A DNA stretch of 64,000 nt from positions 62,001 to 126,000 of the forward strand of contig NZ_JALNUI010000005.1 of the NCBI RefSeq assembly GCF_026544205.1, in the 5' to 3' direction. Shown here one piece after another: positions 44,062 through 52,479 of the stretch (position 1 is the stretch's first letter; each line of letters begins with the position of its first letter). The position numbers and the translations under genes were made by a program. The DNA comes from Curtobacterium sp. GC_Cur_3. Its GTDB lineage: Bacteria; Actinomycetota; Actinomycetes; Actinomycetales; Microbacteriaceae. Under the pieces are notes generated by a model. It made no database searches and had not been told where the DNA came from. It was given only the letters and a program-made list of their open reading frames with translations.

Positions 44062-44556
44062 TCAGTGCCCGATCGTGATCCGGAAGACCCGGACGCCGGC
44101 GGTCTGCAGCGCCGCCAGCCCGAGGCGCTTCCGCAGGTTCCGGAAGGGGCGCCGGAACCCGAACGGTGCAGCTGCCGCCCCCATCTGGTGCAGCACCTCG
44201 GTGGTGAGCGTCCGCTCGAGCTTCGGCGCCAGCCGCGTCGCACCGGACACCGTCACCACGATGCGGACAGCGTTCGGCGCCATCAGCGGCTCGATCCTCT
44301 CGGCAGCGTCCTGTGCGCGGTGGAAGGCGGGGTCGTCGCCGGGTCGGCGGATGGCGATGACCGCGAGCTCGGCCTCCGCGTGGTCCGTCGGGTCGGGCAG
44401 GTCGTCGACGCCCACCACCCGCATGCGCGTGGCGTCGACGCCGGCGCGGACCGCTGCGGCGCGGAGCACGGGCAGGAGCTCCTGCGTGCCGGCGAGGACG
44501 ACCTCGGCGTGCTGCAGGTCCACGGGGTCGTGGCGTTCCCGGGGCGTTCGGGCCAT
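44062..44556 (-). CDS. Hypothetical protein
   Basis: This product of 164 residues was not recognised. It starts with a charged segment (ARTPRERHDPVDLQH), has alternating strand/helix segments such as AEAELAVIAIRRPGDDPAFH and MAPNAVRIVVTVSGATRLAP, and ends RVFRITIGH. There are no membrane segments. GGAAGGA lies 6 nt before the ATG at 44556, which strongly supports it as a real gene. It is convergent with the antiporter and divergent from the TMEM175 gene. Function unknown. Confidence 0.7.
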   Translation of the reverse strand: MARTPRERHDPVDLQHAEVVLAGTQELLPVLRAAAVRAGVDATRMRVVGVDDLPDPTDHAEAELAVIAIRRPGDDPAFHRAQDAAERIEPLMAPNAVRIVVTVSGATRLAPKLERTLTTEVLHQMGAAAAPFGFRRPFRNLRKRLGLAALQTAGVRVFRITIGH

Positions 44557-44634
44557 CAGGGGTCCTTCCGCTTGAGTGCCCTGGACAGTACTGATGTCCG
44601 GTGCAGAGCGCCCGCGTGCCGCTAGGTTGACGCC

Positions 44635-45282
44635 ATGACGCCGACGCTCCGGACCGACCGAGGGCTCGACCGCCTCGTCAACTTCTCGGACGCCACCGTC
44701 GCGATCGCGATCACGCTGCTGCTCCTGCCGCTCGTCGACATCGCGGACGAGATCCAGCACGAGTCCCTCGGCGACCTGCTGGCGGACCACGTCGGCACGG
44801 TCATCGCGTTCTTCGTGAGCTTCATCGTGATCTCGCGCCTGTGGTTCTCGCACCACCGCCTGTTCGAGGCCACGCGCTCGTACTCGCCCCTGGTGCTGCG
44901 CGTGAACTTCGTCTGGCTCGCGAGCATCGCGTTCCTGCCGTTCGCGTCGAACCTCATCGCGCAGACGACCCACGACGCCGGCGTCAACGCGCTGTACATC
45001 GGCACGATCGCCGCGACCAGCCTGAGCATGACCGTGATGCAGTGGGCGGTCTGGCGCGACCCGGAGCTCCTCCGCGAGGACGGCCGCGCCCTGCTCCACC
45101 CGATCGACGGCGCCGTGACCTTCATCTCGCTCGTGGTCGCACTGATCGGAGCCGTCATCGTGCCCGCCGGTGGGCCGTACTGGCTCTTCCTGCTGGTCCC
45201 GGCCAGCTGGGTCTCGGGGCGGCTGGAACGGCGTCACCACGCCGGAGACCCGCGACGGCACCGCACTCCCGACGCCTCCTGA
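44635..45282 (+). CDS. TMEM175-family (DUF1211) potassium channel-like membrane protein
   Basis: This protein of 215 residues has six predicted helices. The family motif RxxxFSD is present as DRLVNFSDATVAIAITLLLL, followed by SRLWFSHHRLFEA. Bacterial TMEM175 proteins form K+-selective leak channels as tetramers. Start at 44635 with TAGGTT 6 nt upstream (leaderless). It is near the CPA1 antiporter, so both may belong to ion homeostasis, though they are not co-transcribed. The last 25 residues are basic. Confidence 0.88.
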   Translation: MTPTLRTDRGLDRLVNFSDATVAIAITLLLLPLVDIADEIQHESLGDLLADHVGTVIAFFVSFIVISRLWFSHHRLFEATRSYSPLVLRVNFVWLASIAFLPFASNLIAQTTHDAGVNALYIGTIAATSLSMTVMQWAVWRDPELLREDGRALLHPIDGAVTFISLVVALIGAVIVPAGGPYWLFLLVPASWVSGRLERRHHAGDPRRHRTPDAS

Positions 45283-45335
45283 CGCCGATTGGGGGCTGTA
45301 CAACCGGACAGCTTCGTGCAGAATGGTCGACGGCC

Positions 45336-46361
45336 ATGACGACTCCACGCGACGCAGACCAGCACCCGGACACCCCGGTGGTGCACCTGACCCGTCGAGC
45401 GGCCCTGCAGGCCGAGCGCGCAGCCGCCACCGCGCCGGTCGTGCCGGAGCAGCCGCAGGCGGCCCCCGCGCCGGCGAAGGCCCCGCGAGCAGCCGCGCCG
45501 GCGAAGGCCCTGAAGCCCGTGAAGGCCGCCAGGGCCACGAAAGCCCCGAAGGCAGCCAGGGCGCCGAAGGCCGTCACGCCGACGACACCCGCAGCACGCA
45601 CCCGCAGCACCGAGGCAGCCAGCATCCCCGCCGCCACCCGCACCCGGCGCACCAGCCGCCTCACCGTCGTGAGCGCCGTCGCCGCCGTCGTGCTCTTCGC
45701 CTCCGCCGCGATGCCCGCGCACGCCAGCGCCAACACCTCCATGGCGACGTCGACCATCGCGCCGACGGTCCGCACGCAGGACTACGCCGTGACCCAGGCA
45801 GTCGCCAGTGCCTCGACCTCCCGTGACGGCTTCACGGTGAACGAGGCCAAGCAGGTCGTCGTCGCGGCACCGAGCGGCACGGGCGCGGTCACCGCCGGCG
45901 CGGTCAACAGCGGCGCCGAGGTCACCGACGGCGGCGCGGTCCGCTCGCCGTTCCCCGGCCCGGTCCGGATGAGCTCCGGCTTCGGCTGGCGCTCGGCCCC
46001 GTGCGGCGCGTGCTCGTCCCTGCACCAGGGCCTCGACTTCAACCCCGGCATGGGCGCCCCGATCGGCTCGGTCGCCGCCGGCACCGTGCGGGTGTCCGGC
46101 ATCTACTTCTCCTACGGCCAGACCGTGATCGTCGACCACGTGGTCGACGGCCGCAAGGTCTCCACGCTCTACGGGCACATGATCCCGGGCTCCTCCCCGG
46201 TGCGCGTCGGCGACCGGGTCGACGCCGGCCAGTTCCTCGGCAGCGTCGGGTCCTCGGGCGTCTCCACTGGTGCGCACCTGCACCTCGAGGTCCTGATGGA
46301 CGGCACCCTGCCGGTCGACCCGCGCGCGTGGATCGAGTCGCACACGGGTCGCGCGCTCTAG
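45336..46361 (+). CDS. M23-family peptidoglycan endopeptidase, membrane-anchored or secreted
   Basis: The product has 341 residues. A cytoplasmic N-terminus with VVHLTRRAALQAERAAA and an Ala/Lys/Pro-rich stretch (about 45-85) precedes one hydrophobic segment (LTVVSAVAAVVLFASAAMP, about 110-128) ending in AHA. A linker follows. The C-terminal LytM/M23 domain (about 205-335) shows SGFGWRSAPCGACSSLHQGL (zinc His and Asp in HQGLD), STLYGHM and the HLHLEV zinc motif. It would cleave peptidoglycan cross-bridges or activate amidases at the cell surface. The long cytoplasmic N-terminus is a common actinobacterial form. Confidence 0.9.
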   Translation: MTTPRDADQHPDTPVVHLTRRAALQAERAAATAPVVPEQPQAAPAPAKAPRAAAPAKALKPVKAARATKAPKAARAPKAVTPTTPAARTRSTEAASIPAATRTRRTSRLTVVSAVAAVVLFASAAMPAHASANTSMATSTIAPTVRTQDYAVTQAVASASTSRDGFTVNEAKQVVVAAPSGTGAVTAGAVNSGAEVTDGGAVRSPFPGPVRMSSGFGWRSAPCGACSSLHQGLDFNPGMGAPIGSVAAGTVRVSGIYFSYGQTVIVDHVVDGRKVSTLYGHMIPGSSPVRVGDRVDAGQFLGSVGSSGVSTGAHLHLEVLMDGTLPVDPRAWIESHTGRAL

Positions 46362-46471
46362 GCCGTTCCACAGCACCACCGCGGCGGTCGTCCAGATGAC
46401 CTGTGCAGGCTCTCAGGCATGAATGACCCCCGAAGTCCGAGCCCGCACCTCGACGCAGACCCGCACCGCTG

Positions 46472-47722
46472 ATGGGCGCCGACACCTGGATCGCCTTCGC
46501 GCTCGTCGTCGTCTTCGTCCTGGTCGGCGGGGTGTTCGCCGCCGCCGAGATCGCCCTCGTCTCCCTCCGCGAGTCCCAGCTCCAGCAGCTCGAGCACCGC
46601 GGCACCCGGGGCGCCCGTGTCGCCGCACTCGGTCGTGACCCGAACCGCTTCCTGTCCGCCGTGCAGATCGGCGTGACGGTCGCCGGCTTCTTCTCCGCCG
46701 CGTACGGTGCGTCCTCGATCGCCCCCGACGTCGCCCCGGTGTTCCAGGGCCTCGGGCTGTCCCAGACCACGGCCGAGACGGTCGCCCTGGTGGCGATGAC
46801 GCTCGTCATCGCCTACCTGTCGCTCGTCCTCGGCGAACTGGTGCCGAAGCGCCTGGCCCTGCAGCGCGCCGAGGGGTTCTCGATGGCCGTCGTCCCGACC
46901 CTCGAGCGCTTCGCGGTCCTGATGCGCCCGGTGATCTGGCTGCTGTCCGCCAGCACGAACGCGGTGGTCCGGCTGCTCGGCGGCGACCCGAACGCGCGCA
47001 GCGAGTCGATGAGCACCGAGGAGCTCCGCGGCCTGGTGTCCGACCACAGCGCCATCGACGAACAGGGTCGACGCATCGCGCGCAGTGCCCTCGACGCGCA
47101 AGGCCGGATCCTCCGCGAGTCCATGCGGCCGTGGTTCGACGTCGCCACGCTCGAGGACGACCTGACGATCGCCGAGGCCACCGACCGCGCGCTCGACCTC
47201 GGTCACACCCGCTACGTCGTCACGGGCGGCTCCCGGGACGAGGTCACGGGCTTCGTGCACCTCCGCGACCTCCTCCGACCGGAGGACCCTGCCGCATCCG
47301 TCGCCACGATCACCCGACCGGTCCCCGCGTTCCCGGAGACGAAGTCGCTCTCGAGCACGATCACCGAGATGCGGACCGCCGGGCAGCAGATCGCCCTGGT
47401 CGTCGACGAGTACGGCGGCAGCGCCGGGATGGTCACGCTCGAGGCCCTGCTCGAGGACCTCGTCGGCCGCATCCGCGACGAGTACGACGCCCCGGTGTCC
47501 GAGGGCGACGACGTGGACGGCGCGACCGTCCTCGAGGACCTGCACGCCGACGGCGGACCGGCCCTGCCCGACGGTGACTACGAGACGGTCGGCGGTCTGG
47601 TGCAGGTGCACCTGGACCGCGTCCCGGCCGTCGGTGACGTCGTCGAGGTCGGCGACCACCGCCTCGAGGTGACCGCCATGGACGGTCACCGCGTCGCCAG
47701 CGTCACGATCGCGGCCAGATGA
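46472..47722 (+). CDS. CNNM/CorC-type hemolysin family membrane protein
   Basis: This protein has 416 residues. The N-terminal CNNM (DUF21) membrane domain (about 1-190) has GGVFAAAEIALVSLRESQLQ and LSLVLGELVPKRLALQRAEG. Two CBS domains follow (about 205-320; ALVVDEYGGSAGMVTLEALL spans the end), then a CorC_HlyC domain (about 335-416; YETVGGLVQVHLDRVPAVGD). These proteins handle Mg2+/Co2+ transport or membrane integrity; the hemolysin name is historical. The start ATG at 46472 lacks a clear ribosome site. Usually such genes occur as tandem pairs; here there is only one. Confidence 0.9.
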   Translation: MGADTWIAFALVVVFVLVGGVFAAAEIALVSLRESQLQQLEHRGTRGARVAALGRDPNRFLSAVQIGVTVAGFFSAAYGASSIAPDVAPVFQGLGLSQTTAETVALVAMTLVIAYLSLVLGELVPKRLALQRAEGFSMAVVPTLERFAVLMRPVIWLLSASTNAVVRLLGGDPNARSESMSTEELRGLVSDHSAIDEQGRRIARSALDAQGRILRESMRPWFDVATLEDDLTIAEATDRALDLGHTRYVVTGGSRDEVTGFVHLRDLLRPEDPAASVATITRPVPAFPETKSLSSTITEMRTAGQQIALVVDEYGGSAGMVTLEALLEDLVGRIRDEYDAPVSEGDDVDGATVLEDLHADGGPALPDGDYETVGGLVQVHLDRVPAVGDVVEVGDHRLEVTAMDGHRVASVTIAAR

Positions 47723-47723
47723 C

Positions 47724-47765
47724 GGACGGGAGGCTCACGACGACGCCGCCACGAGCCTCCCGTCC
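47724..47765. terminator. Hairpin terminator (GGAGGC family)
   Basis: GGACGGGAGGCTC and GAGCCTCCCGTCC are perfect 13-bp arms around a 16-nt loop, between the convergent CNNM and SDR genes. Confidence 0.82.
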
Positions 47766-47794
47766 GGCAGATGCGGACCTGAGAAGCCGGACCC

Positions 47795-48625
47795 CTAGAA
47801 GTCGGTGCTCCGGCTGACCGACTCCCACGCGTCGACCTCGGCGCGCAGCGCGTCCAGCGCGGCGCGGAAGCCGTCCGACGCGTCGTTGCCGAGGAGCAGC
47901 ATGAACGGCGTCTGGTCGGCCTCGACCGCGGTGATGAGCGCCTGCGCGGCCTTCGCCGGGTCGCCGGCCTGCGTGCCGTGCGCGGTGTCGTGCTCGATCC
48001 GGCGCTTGCCGGCGGTGTCGGCGTAGGCCTCGATCGGGGTGGCGGACTGCGTCAGCGACCGGCCCGCGAAGTCCGTGCGGAAGCCGCCGGGCTCGACGAC
48101 CATGACGTCGATGCCGAGCGGGGCGAGCTCCTTGCGGAGCGAGAGCGACAGGGCCTCGAGCGCGGCCTTGACCGCCGAGTAGTAGCCGGAGCCCTCGGGG
48201 GAGATGCGGGCGCCGATCGAGGAGATGTTCACGATCGTGCCGGTCCCGCGGGCGCGCATCCCGGGCAGCACGGCGCGGATCAGGGCCGTCGGGCCGTGGA
48301 CGTGGGTGGCGAAGAGGGTCTGGACGGCCTCGGGCTCGCCCTCCTCGACGGCGGCGCGGTACCCGTAGCCGGCGTTGTTCACGAGCACGTCGATGCGGCC
48401 GAAGCGCTCCTCGGCGGCGGCGACCGCGGCCGTGACGGCAGCGGGGTCGGTGACGTCGAGCGCCAGGGCGAGAGCGCGGTCGGGGGCGGTGTCGGCGATG
48501 TCCTGCACGCGGGAGGCGTCGCGCGCGGTGACGACGACGGAGCCGCCCGCAGCGAGGACGGCCTCGGCGAACGCGCGTCCGAGTCCGGTGGAGCAGCCGG
48601 TGATGAACCAGGTGGTGTCGGTCAT
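47795..48625 (-). CDS. Short-chain dehydrogenase/reductase (SDR), classical
   Basis: This SDR of 276 residues has the cofactor motif ITGCSTGLGRAFAEAVL, the NNAG motif (VLVNNAGYGYRAAVEEGE) and the catalytic Ser in NISSIGARIS. The YxxxK motif reads GYYSAVKAALEAL, followed by VVEPGGFRTDF. The acidic/basic pattern after the glycine motif (ARDAS) suggests NADP. It is divergent from an MmyB-type regulator that most likely controls it; this SDR-XRE pair is common in Actinobacteria. Substrate unknown. The start at 48625 (MTDTTW) is chosen by family alignment. Confidence 0.9.
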   Translation of the reverse strand: MTDTTWFITGCSTGLGRAFAEAVLAAGGSVVVTARDASRVQDIADTAPDRALALALDVTDPAAVTAAVAAAEERFGRIDVLVNNAGYGYRAAVEEGEPEAVQTLFATHVHGPTALIRAVLPGMRARGTGTIVNISSIGARISPEGSGYYSAVKAALEALSLSLRKELAPLGIDVMVVEPGGFRTDFAGRSLTQSATPIEAYADTAGKRRIEHDTAHGTQAGDPAKAAQALITAVEADQTPFMLLLGNDASDGFRAALDALRAEVDAWESVSRSTDF

Positions 48626-48727
48626 GGCTCCATGCAACGCCCCTCGTCCGGTGTGTGCCAGGGGCGGCGGGGCCAGGTACGGCCAGTGCCTGTCACGCTC
48701 GCGGCACCAGCACGTAGCCTGGGCCGC

Positions 48728-49633
48728 ATGGGTATCGACGTGCGCGGGGAGATCCGCGACTTCCTGTCCACACGGCGGGCTCGGATCTCGCCCGAGCAGG
48801 CGGGCATGCCGTCGTTCGGCGGTGGGGTCCGACGGGTGCCCGGGCTGCGGCGGCACGAGGTCGCGATGCTCGCGGGCGTGAGCGTCGACTACTACACGCG
48901 GCTCGAACGCGGGACGCTCAAGGGCGTCTCCGACAGCGTGCTCGAGGGGCTGGCGCGGGCACTGCAGCTCGACGAGGACGAGCGCACCCACCTGTGGGAC
49001 CTCGCCCGGCTCGCGAACTCCGGCGTGAAGACCATGCACAAGACCATGCCGACCCGGATCCGTCCCGGCGTGCAACGACTCCTCGACGCCATCACCGGTG
49101 CGCCGGCGTGGGTGCGGAACGAGCGCGGGGACGTCCTCGCGGCGAACGAGCTCGGCCGTGCCCTGTACGCGCCGATGTTCGCCGGGCCCGGTCGCCCCGT
49201 GAACACCGCGCGCTTCACGTTCCTCGACCCCGCCGCGCGGACGTTCTTCGTCGACTGGTCCCAGACCGCGCGGGACTCCGTCGCGATCCTGCGCGCCGCG
49301 GCTGTCGCCAACCCCTGCGAACCCGGGCTCGTGACGCTCGTCGGGGAGCTCTCCACCCGCAGCGAGGAGTTCCGCTCGTGGTGGGCCGAGCACGACGTCC
49401 GCCTGCACCGCACCGGCAAGAAGCGGATCAGCCACCCGGTCGTGGGTGCGCTCGACCTGGACTACGAGGCGCTCGACCTCGTCGCGGACCAGGGCCTGAC
49501 GATGTTCACGTACAGCGCCGAGCCGGGGTCGGAGTCGGAGCGTTCGCTCGCGCTCCTCGGGACCTGGGCGGCGACGGAACGCGCGGAGCAGCTCGCAGCG
49601 GCCCGGGCCACGGAGTCCGAGTCGGTCGACTGA
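48728..49633 (+). CDS. XRE-family regulator with MmyB-like ligand-binding domain
   Basis: This regulator of 301 residues has an N-terminal helix-turn-helix with VPGLRRHEVAMLAGVSVDYY and TRLERGTLKGVSDSVLEGLA. The MmyB-like PAS-type domain (about 110-290) has PAWVRNERGDVLAANELGRA, RFTFLDPAARTFFVDW and WWAEHDVRLHRTGKKRISHP. MmyB relatives bind fatty-acid-like ligands. Start at 48728 with TAGCCT 7 nt upstream (leaderless). It is divergent from the SDR gene across 102 bp; it probably senses a lipid-like substrate of that SDR. Confidence 0.92.
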   Translation: MGIDVRGEIRDFLSTRRARISPEQAGMPSFGGGVRRVPGLRRHEVAMLAGVSVDYYTRLERGTLKGVSDSVLEGLARALQLDEDERTHLWDLARLANSGVKTMHKTMPTRIRPGVQRLLDAITGAPAWVRNERGDVLAANELGRALYAPMFAGPGRPVNTARFTFLDPAARTFFVDWSQTARDSVAILRAAAVANPCEPGLVTLVGELSTRSEEFRSWWAEHDVRLHRTGKKRISHPVVGALDLDYEALDLVADQGLTMFTYSAEPGSESERSLALLGTWAATERAEQLAAARATESESVD

Positions 49634-49645
49634 GCAGTCTGTACC

Positions 49646-49671
49646 ACCCGACCGTCAGATGGCGGTCGGGT
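49646..49671. terminator. Bidirectional hairpin after the MmyB-type regulator
   Basis: ACCCGACCG and CGGTCGGGT are perfect 9-bp arms around an 8-nt loop. It overlaps the last codons of the small membrane-protein gene on the other strand. Confidence 0.65.
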
Positions 49672-49861
49672 CCTCGTCGCCGGCGTCGAGCGCGGCGGCT
49701 CGGAGCTGCTCGATGCGCAGCACCCGTTCCTGTGCGGACAGCCGCAGCACGCGGGTCGCGGTGACCGACAGCACGATGAGCGCGATGACGAGCACGACGA
49801 CGGCGAGCAGGAGCAGGCCGTAGACGATGAAGACGAAGCTGAAACCGGAGTCGGCGATCAT
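49655..49861 (-). CDS. Small single-helix membrane protein
   Basis: This product of 68 residues has one long hydrophobic segment (FVFIVYGLLLLAVVVLVIAL, about 9-34) and a cytoplasmic amphipathic helix RLSAQERVLRIEQLRAAALD with an acidic end. Start at 49861 with TAGGGT 6 nt upstream (leaderless). It is divergent from the methyltransferase-like gene, and the two leaderless promoters face away from each other 10 bp apart. Function unknown. Confidence 0.75.
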   Translation of the reverse strand: MIADSGFSFVFIVYGLLLLAVVVLVIALIVLSVTATRVLRLSAQERVLRIEQLRAAALDAGDEDPTAI

Positions 49862-49896
49862 GTGCCGACCCTAGCGGCCGCCGTAGGCTGAGCCGC

Positions 49897-50619
49897 GTGA
49901 CCAGGCGCGCGGACGGAACGGCGGGCACCGCCGACCAGGGCAGCACCGGCGTGGACAGCACCCGGTGGCGCCGCCCGGAACCCGCCTTCGCCCGGGCGCT
50001 GAAGGCCGCACTCGGGGACGCCCGCACGGTGCTGCACGTGAGCGCCGACGCCGATGCCGTGTCGTACGAGCCGCACGACCGGGACGTCACCACCGTCGAG
50101 CCGATCGCGCATCTGCCCTTCCCCGACGACACGTTCGACGCCGCGATGACCGCGTTCACCATCCCCCGATGGGAGGACCTCGACCGTGGACTGGTCGAGA
50201 TGCGGCGCGTGGCGCGTGGCCCCGTGGTCGTCCTGACGCGGGACCCCGCCCGGATCCAGAGCTCTTGGCTCGCCGAGTACGCCCCCGAGGTGACGGCCGC
50301 CGACGCCCGGCGCCACCCGAGCCTCGACCGCATCGCCGAAGCCCTCGGCGGGGACGTCACCACGACCCGTGTGCCGATCCCCTTCACGTGCGTCGACGGG
50401 TTCTCCGAGGCGTACTACGGCCGGCCCGAGCGCCTGCTCGACCCGGCCGCGCGGCGAGCCGACGACGCCTGGGGCCTGGTCGACGAGATGAGCGCCGCCC
50501 GCTCGGTCGCCGCTCTCCGCACCGCGCTCGAGTCCGGCGCCTGGGACGACCGGCACGGGGCGCTCCGGGTCCGTCCGTCCCACGACGGCTCGCTCGTCCT
50601 GCTGACCGCGACGCCCTGA
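49897..50619 (+). CDS. Class I SAM-dependent methyltransferase-like protein
   Basis: This product of 240 residues resembles UbiE/type 11 methyltransferases in the middle part: HLPFPDDTFDAAMTAFTIPR and MRRVARGPVVVLTRDPARI. It also shows the pattern of a C-terminal segment, DEMSAARSVAALRTALESG. The SAM-binding motif I, usually VLDxGxGxG, is here TVLHVSADADAV and lacks the glycines, so catalytic function is doubtful or the cofactor site is altered. Start GTG at 49897 with TAGGCT 7 nt upstream (leaderless). Confidence 0.72.
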   Translation: MTRRADGTAGTADQGSTGVDSTRWRRPEPAFARALKAALGDARTVLHVSADADAVSYEPHDRDVTTVEPIAHLPFPDDTFDAAMTAFTIPRWEDLDRGLVEMRRVARGPVVVLTRDPARIQSSWLAEYAPEVTAADARRHPSLDRIAEALGGDVTTTRVPIPFTCVDGFSEAYYGRPERLLDPAARRADDAWGLVDEMSAARSVAALRTALESGAWDDRHGALRVRPSHDGSLVLLTATP

Positions 50620-50663
50620 CACGCTGACGCGTTCGTCTTGACACCGCCTCGTAGGCTGGTGCC

Positions 50664-50717
50664 GTGAGCAACCGTTCTGAGGAGGTCGTCGGCGTCCACG
50701 CCGGCATCAGGGCCTGA
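50664..50717 (+). CDS. Putative 17-codon leader peptide upstream of the FusB-like gene
   Basis: GTG at 50664 opens a 17-residue frame, MSNRSEEVVGVHAGIRA, with TAGGCT 6 nt upstream, the same leaderless layout as more than twenty real genes here. It ends 7 nt before a hairpin (50724-50746) and 107 nt before the FusB-like gene. Staphylococcal fusB-type genes are known to be controlled by a leader peptide, so regulation by translation of this frame is conceivable. It may also be just the 5' end of the transcript. Evidence is positional only. Confidence 0.4.
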   Translation: MSNRSEEVVGVHAGIRA

Positions 50718-50723
50718 CGCCCC

Positions 50724-50746
50724 GGGTCACGTCGTCGACGTGGCCC
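50724..50746 (+). promoter_or_regulatory. Hairpin in the leader of the FusB-like gene
   Basis: GGGTCACGTCG and CGACGTGGCCC pair along 11 positions with one T-G wobble and almost no loop. It starts 7 nt after the stop of the small leader frame. It could be an attenuator or a terminator for the leader frame; there is no T-run. Confidence 0.45.
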
Positions 50747-50823
50747 CCGTCGTCGTTCCCTCCCAGAACACCCGCCCGGTGCGGCGCACGAGCGCCCCGG
50801 GTGGCACCACAGAACGGCTCACC

Positions 50824-51306
50824 ATGCTGCCCATCAGCGAGAAGACCATCCGCGCGTCCTTCGTCAACGCCTCCCGCAGGGAGACGAGTGACCTGACGTT
50901 GCCCGCCGACTTCGCGACCCTGGACTGGGACGCGCTCGACTTCCTCGGGTGGCGCGACCCGAAGAGTCCTCGTCGCGCGTCCGTCGTCGTGCCGACCCTC
51001 GAAGGCGACCTGATCGGCGTCCTGCTCCGGCAGGCCGAGGCCTCGCCGCGTTCCCGAGCCCAGTGCTCGTGGTGCCAGGACGTCAGACTGCCGAACGACG
51101 TGGTGTTCCACAGCGCCAAGCGGTCCGGTCCGGCCGGTCGCAACGGCAACACCGTCGGCACGCTGGTCTGCCAGGACTTCCAGTGCTCGGCGAACGTCAG
51201 GAGGACCCCGCCCCTGGCCTACGAGGGCTTCGACCTCGAGGCCGCCCGGCTCCGCCGGATCGAGGACCTGCAGCTCCGCGCGGCCGGCTTCGCCACCGAC
51301 CTGTGA
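50824..51306 (+). CDS. FBP-domain protein, EF-G-binding treble-clef zinc finger (FusB-like)
   Basis: This product of 160 residues matches the actinobacterial FBP-domain family: TIRASFVNASRRETSDLTLP and LDFLGWRDPKSPRRASVVV are typical, followed by a four-Cys zinc finger (C81, C84, C116, C121 in CSWC and CQDFQC). FusB-type proteins bind elongation factor G and release stalled ribosome complexes, giving fusidic acid tolerance; the actinobacterial members are shorter and not well studied. The ATG at 50824 is chosen by family similarity; an in-frame GTG at 50740 lies inside the leader hairpin. Confidence 0.85.
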   Translation: MLPISEKTIRASFVNASRRETSDLTLPADFATLDWDALDFLGWRDPKSPRRASVVVPTLEGDLIGVLLRQAEASPRSRAQCSWCQDVRLPNDVVFHSAKRSGPAGRNGNTVGTLVCQDFQCSANVRRTPPLAYEGFDLEAARLRRIEDLQLRAAGFATDL

Positions 51307-51308
51307 CG

Positions 51309-51348
51309 GACAGGAGGCTCGGTGCCAGCCGGCACCGAACCTCCTGTC
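51309..51348. terminator. Hairpin terminator (GGAGGC family)
   Basis: Arms of 18 bp (GACAGGAGGCTCGGTGCC and its inverted complement with one mismatch) enclose a 4-nt loop between the convergent FBP and aldo/keto reductase genes. Confidence 0.85.
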
Positions 51349-51363
51349 AGTCTTCGGGTTGCG

Positions 51364-52350
51364 TCAGCGGTCGATGCTCGACATGTCGGGGTAGCGGTCA
51401 CCGGTCGGGGCGGGCAGGGCCGAGAGGCGCTCGACCTGCTCCGCGCTCAGGGTGACCTCCGCCGCGGCGACGTTCTCCTCGAGGCGGGAGACGCGCTTCG
51501 TGCCGGGGATCGGCACGACGTCGTCGCCCTGCGCGAGCAGCCACGCGAGGGCGACCTGGGCGGGGGTGCCGCCGACCTCGTCCGCGACGTGCTTGACCTC
51601 GTCGACGATGCGCATGTTCGTCTCGAAGGCCTCCTGCTGGAAGCGGGGGTTCGCCAGGCGGAAGTCGTCGGCGTCGAGGTCCGAGGGCTTCGTGATCGCG
51701 CCGGTGAGGAACCCGCGGCCGAGCGGCGAGTACGGGACCAGGCCGATGCCGAGCTCGCGGAGGGTGTCGAGCACGTCGCCCTCGGGGTCGCGCGTCCAGA
51801 GGGAGTACTCGCTCTGCAGGGCCGTGATCTGGTGGACGGCGTTCGCCTTGCGGATGGTCGCGGCGCTCGCCTCGGAGAGCCCGATGTGGCGGATCTTGCC
51901 CTCCTGGACGAACTCGGCGAGCTGGCCGATGACGTCCTCGATCGGGACCGCCGGGTCGACGCGGTGCTGGTAGTAGAGGTCGATGTGGTCGGTGCCGAGG
52001 CGGCGGAGCGAACCCTCGAGGGCCTCCCGCACGGACTCCGGCGCGGAGCTGATGCCGCGGCCGGCTGCCGGGGTCGTCTCCCCGGCCTCGTGGGTGATCA
52101 GGCCGAACTTCGTCGCGATGACGACGTCGTCGCGGCGGTCGGCGAGGGCCCGGCGGAGGAGCTCCTCGTTCGTGTAGGGGCCGTAGGCCTCGGCGGTGTC
52201 GAAGAGCGTCACACCGAGGTCGATCGCGCGGTGGATGGTGCGGACCGACTCGTCGTCGTCCGTGCCGGCGCCCGTGTAGAAGGCGCTCATCCCCATCGTT
52301 CCGAGGCCGATCGGGCCGACCTCGAGGTCACTGAGCTTGCGTGTCTGCAT
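51364..52350 (-). CDS. Aldo/keto reductase
   Basis: This AKR of 328 residues is of the YajO/AKR13-type. The catalytic residues are visible as [20 protein letters not shown] (Asp, Tyr), VIATKFG (Lys) and [13 protein letters not shown] (His). The NADP site is [18 protein letters not shown]. The start at 52350 follows GGGAG closely. It is single, between a terminator and the divergent thioesterase gene. Physiological substrate unknown; related enzymes reduce aldehydes. Confidence 0.92.
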   Translation of the reverse strand: MQTRKLSDLEVGPIGLGTMGMSAFYTGAGTDDDESVRTIHRAIDLGVTLFDTAEAYGPYTNEELLRRALADRRDDVVIATKFGLITHEAGETTPAAGRGISSAPESVREALEGSLRRLGTDHIDLYYQHRVDPAVPIEDVIGQLAEFVQEGKIRHIGLSEASAATIRKANAVHQITALQSEYSLWTRDPEGDVLDTLRELGIGLVPYSPLGRGFLTGAITKPSDLDADDFRLANPRFQQEAFETNMRIVDEVKHVADEVGGTPAQVALAWLLAQGDDVVPIPGTKRVSRLEENVAAAEVTLSAEQVERLSALPAPTGDRYPDMSSIDR

Positions 52351-52479
52351 GTCTCCCGGTCTACTCCGCGCACCCGGGTTGGAGGGAGGCACCGGTCGTA
52401 CCCGTCACGAGCGGCCCCGCATGGTGTGGTTCCTCCAAGGGTCCGGGGACCGGCACGGCGGACCTGGTCTGATCGGGGG

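Noticed and set aside
44045..44064. GAGAC-CGGC-GTCTC palindrome as another copy of the sdaA upstream repeat
   Set aside because: Arms are only 5 bp and the shared part is too short in a GC-rich background; it overlaps the stop of the hypothetical gene.
50639..50644. TTGACA as -35 box for the FusB-like gene
   Set aside because: The TAGGCT box is only 7 nt downstream and no -10 lies at 16-18 nt, so it does not form a standard promoter.
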